Notes: generated by a model not told the origin, from the letters alone. A stretch of 64,000 bases of DNA from Gordonia sp049847105 (GCF_049847105.1 NZ_JBNCNS010000004.1:124001-188000), one strand, 5' to 3'. Shown: positions 8,546 through 19,960, counted from the stretch's first letter. A program made the numbers and translations.

Positions 8546-10962
8546 CCGCCGTCGAAGACTCCGCCGCCACTGGACAGAAGAAACCCGATCTCGTATCGGT
8601 GACCATCGACGGGATCGAGATCTCGGTGCCGCCGGGCACTCTGGTGATCCGGGCCGCCGAGATGATCGGGACACAGATTCCGCGGTTCTGCGACCACCCA
8701 CTGCTCGATCCGGTGGGCGCGTGCCGCCAGTGTCTGGTCGAGGTGGAGGGGCAACGCAAACCGCTGGCCTCGTGCACCACGGTGGTGACGGACGGGATGG
8801 TGGTCCACACCCAACGCAGTTCCGAGGTGGCCGAGAAGGCCCAGCGCGGCGTGATGGAACTCCTGCTGATCAATCATCCCCTCGACTGCCCGGTGTGCGA
8901 TAAGGGCGGTGAATGCCCGCTGCAGAACCAGGCGATGTCGTCGGGGCGCGGGGACTCACGCTTCACCGGTGCGAAACGAACCTTCACCAAGCCGGTTCCG
9001 TTGTCGTCGGAAGTGCTGCTGGACCGTGAGCGATGTGTCCTGTGCGCACGTTGTACGCGTTTCTCCGACCAGATTGCCGGCGACCCGCTCATCGGCTTCG
9101 GTGATCGCGGTGCGCTGCAACAGGTCACCATATATCAGGACGACCCGTTCGAGTCGTACTTCTCCGGCAACACGGTGCAGATCTGCCCGGTCGGCGCCCT
9201 GACCAGCACCGCCTACCGCTTCCGTGCCCGTCCGTTCGACCTGGTGTCGTCGCCCAGCGTCTGCGAACACTGTGCGAGCGGGTGCGCACAACGCACCGAC
9301 CACCGCCGCGGAAAGGTGTTGCGGCGCCTCGCCGGTGACGATCCCGACGTCAACCAGGAGTGGAACTGCGACAAGGGCCGGTGGGCGTTCGCATACGCCA
9401 CCGCCGACGACCGGCTGACCGGACCCATGATCCGCAGGCCCGACGGGACCCTCGCGGAAGTGTCGTGGGCTCACGCCCTGCGGCATGCCGCCGAGGGGCT
9501 CACCGCCGCGCGCGGACGGACCGCGGTACTGACCGGCGGCCGGCTGACGGCCGAGGACGCCTACGCGTACTCGCGTTTCGCCCGCACCGTTCTCGACACC
9601 AACGACATCGACTTCCGGGCCCGCGCGCACAGCGCCGAGGAGGCCGACTTCCTCGCGACGCACATCGCCGCTCGGCCCGACGACGTGACCTACCGTGAGC
9701 TCGGAGTCGCCCCGGCAGTCTTGCTCGTCGCCTTCGAGCCCGAAGAGGAATCGCCGATCGTCTTCCTCCGGATGCGGCGGGCGGTGCGCACCGCGGGTCA
9801 GCAGGTCACGGCGATCGCCGCGTTCCGCAGCGCCGGAGTGGCGAAGTTGAACGGCACGCTCGTGCCGACCGCGCCCGGAGACGAACCGGCCGTGCTCGAT
9901 TCGGAAGCCGCCGCCGACGCGGTCGCCGCCGAGGGATCGATCATCGTGGTCGGTGAGCGGTTGGCCACCGTCCCCGGTGGTCTCAGCGCCGCGGTCCGGC
10001 TCGCCGAACGCACCGGTGCACGGCTGGCCTGGATTCCCCGCCGGGCCGGCGAACGCGGCGCCGTCGAGGTCGGTGCGTCCCCGAACCTCCTGCCCGGTGG
10101 TCGCCCCGTGGCGGACCTGTCCGCGCGCACCGAACTCGCGATGGCCTGGCAGATCGCCGATCTGCCGAGCGTGCCGGGTCGGGACACGTCGACGATCCTG
10201 GATGCGACACTGCGTCAGGAGATCTCCGCGCTCGTGGTCGGCGGGGTGGAACTCGACGATCTCCCCGACCCTGCGTCGGCCACCGCTGCGCTGGCCGACG
10301 CAGGCTTCGTGGTGAGCCTGGAAATGCGCCGCAGCGCGGTCACCGAGCACGCCGACGTGGTGTTCCCGGTCGCGGCGGCTGCGGAGAAACCCGGCATGTT
10401 CGTCGACTGGGAAGGCCGTGCCCGCCCGTTCCTGACGGCGCTGCCCGAGGTCGGGACACTCTCGGATCACCGGGTTCTCGACGCGCTCGCAAAGCAGATG
10501 GGGGTGGAGCTGGGCTGCGACGACACGACCGCCATTCGCGGTGACCTCGAACGGATCGGTGCATGGCGCGGTGCGCGGCCCCCGATGCCCGAGGTGGAGC
10601 CGCGTTCCAACCGCCCGGACACCGGCACCGAGACCCGGCGAGCGGTGCTCGCCTCCTGGCGGATGCTGCTCGACGCCGGCCGGATGCAGGACGGTGAACC
10701 ACATCTCGCGGGCACGGCACGTGCACCCGTCGCCCGTATGTCCCCGGCCACTGCCGCCGGTATCGGGGCCGAAGCAGGCACCGACGTCGAGGTGGGCACC
10801 GATCGCGGCGCGATCATCCTGCCCCTGGAGATCGTCGCCATGGCCGACGGTGTCGTCTGGGTGCCGATGAACGCGCCGGGTGCGGGCGTGTACACGCACC
10901 TGCGGGCCCGGGCAGGCGACATCGTGGCCATTGCACCGGCGGCCACGCGGGAGGCGCGATGA
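8542..10962 (+). CDS. nuoG: NADH-quinone oxidoreductase subunit G
   Basis: The large iron-sulfur subunit that relays electrons from NuoF to NuoI. It is 806 residues, starting at ATG 8542 behind a GGAGG site at 8531. The N-terminal ferredoxin-like domain has GACRQCLVEVEG. HPLDCPVCDKGGECPLQ and RCVLCARCTRF supply N4/N5-type clusters. CEHCASGC followed 27 residues later by another Cys matches the extra cluster N7 seen in some bacteria. A molybdopterin-oxidoreductase-like domain without obvious active-site function fills the rest. Confidence 0.97.
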   Translation: MTAVEDSAATGQKKPDLVSVTIDGIEISVPPGTLVIRAAEMIGTQIPRFCDHPLLDPVGACRQCLVEVEGQRKPLASCTTVVTDGMVVHTQRSSEVAEKAQRGVMELLLINHPLDCPVCDKGGECPLQNQAMSSGRGDSRFTGAKRTFTKPVPLSSEVLLDRERCVLCARCTRFSDQIAGDPLIGFGDRGALQQVTIYQDDPFESYFSGNTVQICPVGALTSTAYRFRARPFDLVSSPSVCEHCASGCAQRTDHRRGKVLRRLAGDDPDVNQEWNCDKGRWAFAYATADDRLTGPMIRRPDGTLAEVSWAHALRHAAEGLTAARGRTAVLTGGRLTAEDAYAYSRFARTVLDTNDIDFRARAHSAEEADFLATHIAARPDDVTYRELGVAPAVLLVAFEPEEESPIVFLRMRRAVRTAGQQVTAIAAFRSAGVAKLNGTLVPTAPGDEPAVLDSEAAADAVAAEGSIIVVGERLATVPGGLSAAVRLAERTGARLAWIPRRAGERGAVEVGASPNLLPGGRPVADLSARTELAMAWQIADLPSVPGRDTSTILDATLRQEISALVVGGVELDDLPDPASATAALADAGFVVSLEMRRSAVTEHADVVFPVAAAAEKPGMFVDWEGRARPFLTALPEVGTLSDHRVLDALAKQMGVELGCDDTTAIRGDLERIGAWRGARPPMPEVEPRSNRPDTGTETRRAVLASWRMLLDAGRMQDGEPHLAGTARAPVARMSPATAAGIGAEAGTDVEVGTDRGAIILPLEIVAMADGVVWVPMNAPGAGVYTHLRARAGDIVAIAPAATREAR

Positions 10963-12293
10963 GCTTCCCGACGCTCGCCGACTTCGGCCATGATCCCTGG
11001 TGGCTCATCCTGATCAAGGCGGTGGCGGTCTTCGCGTTCCTGGTCGCCAATCCACTCGCCGCGATCCTGATCGAGCGAAAGATCATGGCGCAGATGCAGA
11101 CCCGAATCGGCCCCAACCGGGTCGGTCCGCACGGCCTGCTGCAGAGTCTGGCCGACGGCGTGAAGCTGGCGCTGAAGGAGGGCATCATCCCGTCGGGCGT
11201 CGACAAGCCGATCTACCTTCTCGCCCCGATCATCGCGGTGGTGCCGGCGATCATGGCGTTCGCGGTCATCCCGTTCGGTCCGATGGTGTCGGTGTTCGGA
11301 CACCAGACCCCGCTGCAGCTCACCGACCTTCCGGTCGGAGTTCTCTACGTCCTCGCCATCACCTCGGTCGGGGTGTACGGCATCGTGCTGGCCGGATGGT
11401 CGTCGGGTTCGACCTATCCGCTGCTCGGCGGGCTCCGCTCGACGGCCCAGGTCATCTCCTACGAGATCGCGATGGGCCTCACGTTCGCCGCGGTGTTCCT
11501 CGACGCGACCACCATGTCGACATCGGGCATCGTGGCTGCGCAAGAACACCACTGGTATGTCCTGCTGCTGCTGCCGTCGTTCGTGATCTACGCGATCTCG
11601 ATGGTCGGCGAGACCAACCGCGCACCCTTCGATCTGCCCGAGGCCGAGGGCGAACTCGTCGGCGGATTCCACACCGAGTACTCGTCGCTCAAGTTCGCCA
11701 TGTTCATGCTGGCCGAGTACATCAACATGGTCACCGTCTCGGCACTCGCCACCACGTTGTTCCTCGGTGGCTGGCAGGCGCCGTGGCCGGTCAGCATGTT
11801 CGACTGGGCGAACTCCGGCTGGTGGCCGATCCTCTGGTTCACCGTCAAGGTCTGGGTGTTCCTGTTCGTGTTCATCTGGCTGCGAACCAGCCTTCCCCGC
11901 CTGCGCTACGACCAGTTCATGAACCTGGGCTGGAAGGTCCTGATCCCGATCTCCCTGACCTGGGTGATGGTGGTCGCCGTGATCCGCGCGGCGATCGGCA
12001 GTTCGTCCGATGACGAGCTCGTCCGCTCACTGGTCTCCGCCGGCGCCGGACTCGTGGTGACCGCCCTGATCGGCTATGCCATCTGGCGGCTGATGAAGCT
12101 GCCTGCAGCGCATCGAGATCGACCAGCGGGAGGCGGACCAGCGGACGGCGAACGGGAAGAACCTTTCGACCCGATGGCCGGCGGATTCCCGGTGCCGCCG
12201 ATGCCGGGTCAGGTGCTCCCGCCGCCCGTCCCCGCCCAAAGCCCCTCCCCAAGACCTCCGTCCGACCCCGCGAAGGAGACGACCGATGCCTGA
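10959..12293 (+). CDS. nuoH: NADH-quinone oxidoreductase subunit H
   Basis: The membrane subunit that completes the quinone channel and couples it to proton pumping. It is 444 residues with about eight to nine helices. Conserved loops are RIGPNRVGPHGLLQSLADG and ETNRAPFDLPEAEGELVGG, both quinone-site elements. A proline-rich hydrophilic tail of about 60 residues follows the last helix, longer than in E. coli and typical of actinobacteria. It overlaps both neighbours. Confidence 0.97.
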   Translation: MSFPTLADFGHDPWWLILIKAVAVFAFLVANPLAAILIERKIMAQMQTRIGPNRVGPHGLLQSLADGVKLALKEGIIPSGVDKPIYLLAPIIAVVPAIMAFAVIPFGPMVSVFGHQTPLQLTDLPVGVLYVLAITSVGVYGIVLAGWSSGSTYPLLGGLRSTAQVISYEIAMGLTFAAVFLDATTMSTSGIVAAQEHHWYVLLLLPSFVIYAISMVGETNRAPFDLPEAEGELVGGFHTEYSSLKFAMFMLAEYINMVTVSALATTLFLGGWQAPWPVSMFDWANSGWWPILWFTVKVWVFLFVFIWLRTSLPRLRYDQFMNLGWKVLIPISLTWVMVVAVIRAAIGSSSDDELVRSLVSAGAGLVVTALIGYAIWRLMKLPAAHRDRPAGGGPADGEREEPFDPMAGGFPVPPMPGQVLPPPVPAQSPSPRPPSDPAKETTDA

Positions 12294-12831
12294 GTTCCTC
12301 AAACCGATCAGCGGTCTCGGGGTGACCTTCTCGTCGATGTTCGCCCCGACCATCACCGAGCAGTATCCCGAGGAGAAGACCCCCACGGCGCCGCGCTATC
12401 ACGGGCGGCATCAGCTCAACCGGCATCCCGACGGATTGGAAAAATGCATCGGCTGCGAGCTGTGCGCCTGGGCCTGCCCGGCCGACGCCATCTACGTCGA
12501 AGGGGCCGACAACACCGACGAGGAGCGCTATTCGCCCGGTGAGCGCTACGGTCGCGTCTACCAGATCAACTACCTGCGTTGCATCGGCTGTGGCCTGTGC
12601 ATCGAGGCATGCCCGACCCGCGCGCTCACGATGACCAACGATTACGAGATGGCCGACGACAACCGCGCCGACCTCATCTACGAAAAGGACCGTCTACTCG
12701 CGCCGCTGGAGCCCGGGGTGACCCCGGCACCCCACGACATGGCCCCGGGTTCCACCGAGGAGAGCTATTACCGGGGCGAGGTGTCGAAGGACGGGCGGCT
12801 GATCGCGAAGGACGAGAAGGACGAGTCGTGA
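12286..12831 (+). CDS. nuoI: NADH-quinone oxidoreductase subunit I
   Basis: A ferredoxin-type subunit with two [4Fe-4S] clusters (N6a and N6b) that feeds N2. It is 181 residues. The two motifs CIGCELCAWACP and CIGCGLCIEACP are both intact. The amphipathic N-terminal stretch contacts the membrane arm, and the acidic Lys-rich tail is not part of the cluster domain. It overlaps nuoH by 8 nt and nuoJ by 4 nt. Confidence 0.98.
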   Translation: MPEFLKPISGLGVTFSSMFAPTITEQYPEEKTPTAPRYHGRHQLNRHPDGLEKCIGCELCAWACPADAIYVEGADNTDEERYSPGERYGRVYQINYLRCIGCGLCIEACPTRALTMTNDYEMADDNRADLIYEKDRLLAPLEPGVTPAPHDMAPGSTEESYYRGEVSKDGRLIAKDEKDES

Positions 12832-13673
12832 CAGCAACACTCGCCACGGAGTTGATTCGGACGTCGGCTTCGGCCCCGCTCGCTGCGCTTCCGGCGACCA
12901 GCACCGGCGAGGCCGTACAGTTCTGGGTCCTCGGCGTGGTCGCGGTAGCCGGCGCACTCGGTGTGGTGTTCGCGACCAAAGCCGTCTACTCGGCCATCTT
13001 CCTGGCCACTACGATGATCGTCCTCGCGGTCTTCTACGTCGCGCAGGGCGCGTTGTTTCTCGGTGTCGTCCAGGTCGTCGTCTACACCGGTGCGGTGATG
13101 ATGCTGTTCTTGTTCGTGCTGATGCTGATCGGCGTCGACTCGTCGGATTCCCTGGTGGAAACCCTTCGCGGACAGCGGATCGCCGGAGTGATCCTCGGCA
13201 TCGGTTTCGGTGTCCTGCTGATCGCGGCGATCGCGAACGCATCGCTGGCGGTGTTCGCCGGTGCGCCGACGGCCACCGGGCCGGGCCTCTCAGGCACGGG
13301 CTCCGACGGGGACATCGAAGCGATCGCCCGGCTGATCTTCGTCCAGTATCTGTGGGCGTTCGAGCTGACCGGCGCGCTGCTGATCGCCGCCACGCTCGGC
13401 GCGATGGTCCTGGCACATCGGGAACGGTTCGGGCCGAGACGAAGTCAGCGTGAACTGTCGGAGGAGAGATTTCGCCTCGGCGTGGACATGACGCCGATGC
13501 CGAGCCCGGGCGTCTATGCCCGCCACAACGCCGTCGACGTCCCGGCACTGCTGCCCGACGGTACGGCGTCGGAGCTCTCGGTGAACGCGACGCTGCGTCC
13601 ACGACCGGCGGCCGCGCCGCCGACATCGGAGTCGGACAGCATCCGTCGAGCGCTCGGAGAGGCCGGCCGATGA
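12828..13673 (+). CDS. nuoJ: NADH-quinone oxidoreductase subunit J
   Basis: A membrane subunit of the proton-translocating arm. It is 281 residues from GTG 12828. Five hydrophobic helices lie in the first 190 residues; the third contains VQVVVYTGAVMMLFLFVLML, the family signature. The hydrophilic C-terminal tail (about 80 residues) is poorly conserved. The GTG start overlaps the nuoI stop and its own stop overlaps nuoK. Confidence 0.96.
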   Translation: MTATLATELIRTSASAPLAALPATSTGEAVQFWVLGVVAVAGALGVVFATKAVYSAIFLATTMIVLAVFYVAQGALFLGVVQVVVYTGAVMMLFLFVLMLIGVDSSDSLVETLRGQRIAGVILGIGFGVLLIAAIANASLAVFAGAPTATGPGLSGTGSDGDIEAIARLIFVQYLWAFELTGALLIAATLGAMVLAHRERFGPRRSQRELSEERFRLGVDMTPMPSPGVYARHNAVDVPALLPDGTASELSVNATLRPRPAAAPPTSESDSIRRALGEAGR

Positions 13674-13969
13674 ATCCCGAGAACTACCTGTACCTCTCGG
13701 CGCTGTTGTTCACCATCGGCGCCGCCGGGGTGCTCCTGCGCCGCAACGCGATCGTCGTCTTCATGTGCATCGAGCTGATGCTCAATGCGGCGAACCTGGC
13801 GTTCGTCACCTTCGCCCGGATGCACGGCTCCTTTGACGGTCAGGTGATCGCGTTCTTCACGATGGTGGTCGCTGCTGCCGAGGTGGTGGTGGGACTGGCG
13901 ATCATCATGACCATCTTCCGCTCCCGCAGGTCGGCTTCGGTCGACGGCACAGATCTGCTGAAACGGTAG
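13670..13969 (+). CDS. nuoK: NADH-quinone oxidoreductase subunit K
   Basis: A 99-residue three-helix MrpC-like subunit of the proton-pumping arm. The conserved buried acids are in FMCIELMLNAANLAFV (Glu in helix 2) and AAAEVVVGLAI (Glu in helix 3). Length is standard (about 100). It starts 4 nt inside nuoJ and ends 10 nt before nuoL. Confidence 0.98.
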   Translation: MNPENYLYLSALLFTIGAAGVLLRRNAIVVFMCIELMLNAANLAFVTFARMHGSFDGQVIAFFTMVVAAAEVVVGLAIIMTIFRSRRSASVDGTDLLKR

Positions 13970-13979
13970 GAGGCCACCG

Positions 13980-15874
<1,895 letters not shown>

Positions 15875-15878
<4 letters not shown>

Positions 15879-17536
15879 GCATGCCCTGGTTGACCATCCT
15901 GTGGCTGCTACCAGCGGTCGGGTCCGTTGCGGTGCTGGCGATCCCGAGTACCCGCCCAGATGTTGCGAAGTGGCTGGGCCTTGCGGTCTCGGTGGTCGTT
16001 TTCGCCGTCTCGCTGGGTCTCGCCATCGGCTTCGACCCGGACGGCGCTCGCTACCAGTTCGTCGAGGATCACAGTTGGATTCCCGCCTTCGGCACTCGCT
16101 ACGCTCTCGGCCTCGACGGCATCGGTCTCGTGCTGGTGCTCCTCACCGCGGTGCTGCTGCCGCTGCTGATCCTGGCCGGCTGGCACGATGCCGATCATGC
16201 CGGGTCACTGGATCATGCGGCCGGACGCCGTCAGAAAGGACCGCACACTTACCTCGCGCTGACCCTCGCCGTCGAGGCGATGGTGCTGATGAGCTTCGTC
16301 GCCCTCGACATCCTGCTGTTCTACATCTTTTTCGAGGCCATGCTGATCCCGATGTACTTCCTGATCGGCGGCTTCGGCGCCGGTGCAGGCAGGGCCGCCG
16401 CAGCGGTGAAGTTCCTGCTGTACAACCTGTTCGGCGGACTGATCATGCTGGCCGCGGTGATCGGACTCTACGTGGTGACCGCGCGATCGGGTCTCGGATC
16501 CGACGGCGGCGGCACCTTTGACCTACGGACGGTCGTCGATGCCGTGTCGTCGGGACAACTCGACGCCGGGGGCGGCCTGCTGAAGCTCCTCTTTCTCGGT
16601 TTCATGTTCGCATTCGCAGTGAAAGCGCCGCTGTGGCCGTTTCATTCGTGGCTGCCCGATGCCGCGGTGGCCGCCACCCCGTCCAGCGCCGTACTGATGA
16701 TGGCGGTGGTCGACAAGGTGGGCACGTTCGCGATGCTGCGCTACTGTCTGCAGCTGTTCCCCGATGCCGCACGGTATTTCGCACCTCTGATCGCGGCGCT
16801 CGCGGTCATCGGCATCGTCTACGGCGCGATCCTCGCGATCGGGCAGACCGACGTGATGCGGCTCATCGCCTACACGTCCATCTCCCACTTCGGATTCATC
16901 ATCCTGGGTGTCTTCGCACTCACCACACAGGGACAGACCGGTGCCACGCTCTACATGGTCAATCACGGGATCTCCACTGCCGCACTGTTCCTGATCGCCG
17001 GGTTCCTGGTGTCGCGGCGTGGCAGCCGCCTCATCGCCGACTACGGAGGGGTGCAGAAGATCGCCCCGATACTCGCCGGGACCTTCCTCGTCGCCGGTCT
17101 CGCCACCCTCTCCATGCCCGGACTCTCTCCGTTCATCAGTGAGTTCCTCGTCCTGATCGGCACATTCACCCGATACCCGGTCGCCGCGGTGGTGGCGACG
17201 AGCGCGCTGGTGCTGTCCGCCATCTATGTGTTGTGGCTCTACCAGCGGATGATGGGTGGTCCGGCACGACAGGTGGAGGGGCCGGGAGCGGCGACCCGGT
17301 CGATGCGTGACCTGCACGGCCGGGAACTCGTCGTGGTGACCCCGCTGATCGCGCTCCTGCTGGTGTTCGGGGTGTATCCGAAACCGTTGCTGGATCTGAT
17401 CGATCCGGCGGTCTCGCACACGATGAGCACCATTCACGAACCCGACCCGCGACCGTCGGTCAGTGTGTCGACGGATCAGGTCCCGACGGATCGGATGCCG
17501 ACAGATCGGATGCCGACAGAAGGGGTGCCGAAGTGA
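15875..17536 (+). CDS. nuoM: NADH-quinone oxidoreductase subunit M
   Basis: An antiporter-like proton pump subunit, 553 residues from GTG 15875 (ATG 15881 is an alternative). Pump residues lie in FYIFFEAMLIPMYFLIG and KAPLWPFHSWLPDAAVAAP-type helices. The last 20 residues are a short repeat built on PTDRM, encoded by four 15-bp units at 17471-17530. They lie beyond the family's normal end and look like slippage-derived sequence. Confidence 0.97.
17471..17530. repeat. 15-bp tandem repeat at the 3' end of nuoM, four units
   Basis: Units start at 17471, 17486, 17501 and 17516. All begin ACGGATC, ACAGATC or ACAGAAG and end in CCG. The period is in frame and adds copies of the pentapeptide TDRMP-type sequence to the C-terminus. 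Confidence 0.8.
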
Positions 17537-19236
17537 CCTCCGAGTATCTCGCCGCCATCGATCCGCCCAGCATCGAGTACGGCCTGTTGTCACCGATGCT
17601 GATCGTGTTCGGGGTGGCCGTCGTCGGCGTGCTGGTTGAGGCGTTCGCGCCCCGCAGGTTCCGCTACCCCACCCAACTCACCCTCGCACTCGGCGGTCTG
17701 GCGGCCGCGTTTGCCGCGCTGGTGGCTGTCGCCGTCGCGGAGGCACGGGACGGGGGCCACGGCCAGTTCGCGATGTCGGGTTCGGTCGTCATCGACCGGC
17801 CGACCCTTTTCCTCCAAGGACTCCTGCTTCTCGTCTCGATCCTGGCGATCGCGTTCATGGCCGAGCGACGACTCGAACGGGTGGTCGCGACACCGACGAT
17901 CACATTGGATTCCGCCCGCCACTCGCCTGGATCTCGTGTCAGCGACGGGCCCGGGGCCGCCGCCCAGGCGACCCTCGACTCGGTCGACGCCGACATGTTC
18001 ACACCGTCGGGCGCATCGGTCCCCAACACCGACGCCGAGTTCGAGGCCACCCGGGCCGGTGCCATCACCACCGAGGTCTTCCCCCTCACCATGCTGGCCG
18101 TCGGTGGCATGATGCTGTTCCCGGCGTGCGGTGACCTGCTCACGATGTTCGTCGCTCTGGAGGTCTTCTCGCTGCCGCTGTACCTGCTGTGCGGCCTCGC
18201 GCGTCGTCGGCGATTGATCTCACAGGAGGCCTCGCTCAAGTACTTCCTCCTCGGCGCGTTCTCGTCGGCCTTCTTCCTCTTCGGCGCCGCGTTCGCCTAC
18301 GGTGCGACCGGCTCGCTGCAACTCGGGGAGATCGGCAGGGCCGTCGGCGCGCCGGGCACCGACACCACGCTCCCGCTGATCGCCTTGGGACTGCTCTCGG
18401 TCGGCCTGTTGTTCAAGATCGGTGCGGTGCCGTTCCATTCGTGGATTCCCGATGTGTACCAGGGCGCCCCCACCACGGTCACCGCGTTCATGGCTGCGGC
18501 CACCAAGATCGCCGCCTTCGGCGCCTTGCTGCGGGTGTTCTATGTGGGCTTTCCCGACCTGAAGAGCGATTGGGAACCGGCGCTCTGGGCGGTCGCCATC
18601 GCCACGATGCTGGCCGGCGCCGTGATGGCGGTCACGCAGACCGACGTCAAACGGATGCTCGCCTACTCGTCGATCACACATGCCGGGTTCATCCTGCTGG
18701 GCCTTGTCGCGTTCGACGACGCGGGCCTCGCCGCGACGATGTTCTACCTGGCCGCCTATGCGTTCTCGACCTTCGGCGCCTTCGCGACGGTCGCGGTGGT
18801 ACGCGAGCCCGACCGGGTCTCCGGACCGCACCTGTCGGGTCGGGAGGCCACCGAGATCGCCCAGTGGGCCGGTCTCGGAAGACGCTATCCCCTTGTCGGC
18901 GCGATGTTCTCGATGTTTCTGCTCGCCTTCGCCGGCATCCCACTGACGAGCGGTTTCATCGCCAAGTTCGACGTCTTCGCGGCGGCGGCAGGCACCGGCG
19001 GCGGAGTGCTGGTGGTGATCGGCGTGATCAGCAGCGCGATCGCCGCCTACTTCTATATCCGGATCATCGTCGCGATGTTCTTCGCCGACGTGCCGGTCGA
19101 CGCACCGCATGTCGTGAAGCCGAGTGTGCTGACGACGTCGTCGATCGCCGTGTGCACGGTGGTGACCATCGTGCTGGGAATCTTCCCGCAGCCGCTGCTG
19201 GACCTGGCCCGGGACGCGGGTCAGTTCCTGGGCTGA
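17533..19236 (+). CDS. nuoN: NADH-quinone oxidoreductase subunit N
   Basis: The third antiporter-like subunit and last gene of the operon, 567 residues with about 14 helices. The pump motifs are in FVALEVFSLPLYLLCG and KIGAVPFHSWIPDVYQGAPT. A hydrophilic insertion at about residues 120-175 separates helices, as in actinobacterial NuoN. It overlaps nuoM by 4 nt. A non-coding region with a palindromic element and tRNA-Ser follows. Confidence 0.97.
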   Translation: MTSEYLAAIDPPSIEYGLLSPMLIVFGVAVVGVLVEAFAPRRFRYPTQLTLALGGLAAAFAALVAVAVAEARDGGHGQFAMSGSVVIDRPTLFLQGLLLLVSILAIAFMAERRLERVVATPTITLDSARHSPGSRVSDGPGAAAQATLDSVDADMFTPSGASVPNTDAEFEATRAGAITTEVFPLTMLAVGGMMLFPACGDLLTMFVALEVFSLPLYLLCGLARRRRLISQEASLKYFLLGAFSSAFFLFGAAFAYGATGSLQLGEIGRAVGAPGTDTTLPLIALGLLSVGLLFKIGAVPFHSWIPDVYQGAPTTVTAFMAAATKIAAFGALLRVFYVGFPDLKSDWEPALWAVAIATMLAGAVMAVTQTDVKRMLAYSSITHAGFILLGLVAFDDAGLAATMFYLAAYAFSTFGAFATVAVVREPDRVSGPHLSGREATEIAQWAGLGRRYPLVGAMFSMFLLAFAGIPLTSGFIAKFDVFAAAAGTGGGVLVVIGVISSAIAAYFYIRIIVAMFFADVPVDAPHVVKPSVLTTSSIAVCTVVTIVLGIFPQPLLDLARDAGQFLG

Positions 19237-19254
19237 TCCAGTCGCCCCGCACTC

Positions 19255-19313
19255 ACCTCGATTCGCGGAATCCACCTTCATTCGGAACCAAGGTGATCTG
19301 ACCGGATCGAGGT
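19255..19313. repeat. 59-bp palindromic element, copy A
   Basis: Begins ACCTCGAT and ends ATCGAGGT, an exact 8-bp terminal inverted repeat. The interior has AATCCACCTT opposite AAGGTG. The same 59-bp design with matching ends recurs at 38487-38545, also just downstream of a minus-strand tRNA-Ser gene. It looks like a REP or MITE-type element, or a shared hairpin module. Confidence 0.7.
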
Positions 19314-19344
19314 ATCTGGAAAGCGAAAGGGCTCACACACGCGA

Positions 19345-19380
19345 AAACGGCCCCCCATCTGGTCAGATGAGGGGCCGTTC
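19345..19380 (-). terminator. Intrinsic terminator of tRNA-Ser(CGA)
   Basis: A hairpin with arms AACGGCCCC and GGGGCCGTT plus an inner ATCTG/AGAT pairing around GTC. Read on the minus strand it is followed by a short T run. It lies immediately downstream of the tRNA gene. Confidence 0.8.
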
Positions 19381-19384
19381 GCTG

Positions 19385-19472
19385 CGGTGGCGGAGGGATT
19401 TGAACCCTCGGTACGGGGTTACCGCACACAGCATTTCGAGTGCTGCACCTTCGGCCGCTCGGACACGCCACC
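19385..19472 (-). tRNA. tRNA-Ser(CGA)
   Basis: An 88-nt class II tRNA with acceptor stem GGTGGCG/CGCCACC and discriminator G. The anticodon loop CTCGAAA gives anticodon CGA, which reads UCG. A long variable arm and GGTTCAAATCC T-arm are present. CCA is not encoded. Confidence 0.96.
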
Positions 19473-19544
19473 GCGGAAGACTGTACCGCAGGACGCGCTC
19501 AGCCCTAAATTGGCTGGTCAGAGGGCCCTTCGAGACGCTTCGCT

Positions 19545-19642
19545 CCTCAGGGAACGGGGAACGCTCGACTCCTCAGGGAACGGGAACTCTCGGCACCCGC
19601 AGGGAACGGGAACGCTCGGCACCCGCAGGGAACTGGTGCGCT
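19545..19642. repeat. 26-bp tandem repeat, about 3.7 units
   Basis: Units begin at 19545, 19571, 19597 and 19623 (partial). The shared core is CAGGGAACGGGAAC with CTCGGCAC. Just upstream (about 19529-19550) is CTTCGAGACGCTTCGCTCC, similar to a repeat type common between genes in related actinobacteria. The array lies between tRNA-Ser and the csbD-like gene, partly touching the latter's stop region. Confidence 0.75.
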
Positions 19643-19850
19643 AATTCCCGGTCAGCTTGTCCTTGAGGCCATCGACCTTGCCCTTGACCTTGTCGGCGGC
19701 TTCGGTGACCTTCTGCTTGCCTTGCGCGACACCTTGGTCGCCGCGGCCTTCGTCCTTGAGATCCTGATTGTCGGTGAGATCGCCGGCAGCTTCTTTACCG
19801 CGACCCTTCAACTCTTCGGCCTTGTTCTTGGCGTCGTCTGAAACTCCCAT
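19641..19850 (-). CDS. CsbD-like stress-response protein
   Basis: A 69-residue, highly charged hydrophilic protein starting MGVSDDAKNKAEELKG, with repeated K/D/E-rich heptads and the GKQKVTEAADKVKGK type of sequence seen in the CsbD family. Family members are sigma-B or general-stress-induced proteins of unknown mechanism. The start is set by GAGGAGG 5 nt upstream of ATG 19850. Its neighbour upstream is another small helical stress-like protein on the same strand. Confidence 0.85.
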   Translation of the reverse strand: MGVSDDAKNKAEELKGRGKEAAGDLTDNQDLKDEGRGDQGVAQGKQKVTEAADKVKGKVDGLKDKLTGN

Positions 19851-19960
19851 GAACTGCCTCCTCGTTGATGTGACCGGGACATGGTTGTCACCGGTTGCAA
19901 GGCACTTCCCACCGTGCCACGGATGGCCCGGACCGGCCAGAACTGCAGGTCAGAGTCCCG

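Noticed and set aside
8956..10899. 647-codon minus-strand open frame opposite nuoG
   Set aside because: Shadow of nuoG; no recognisable domain.
19253..19644. Open frames overlapping tRNA-Ser(CGA), such as the one beginning MAEGFEPSV and the opposite one with QIPPPPQ
   Set aside because: These peptides are the well-known artefacts of translating tRNA genes and their flanks; the tRNA explains the sequence.
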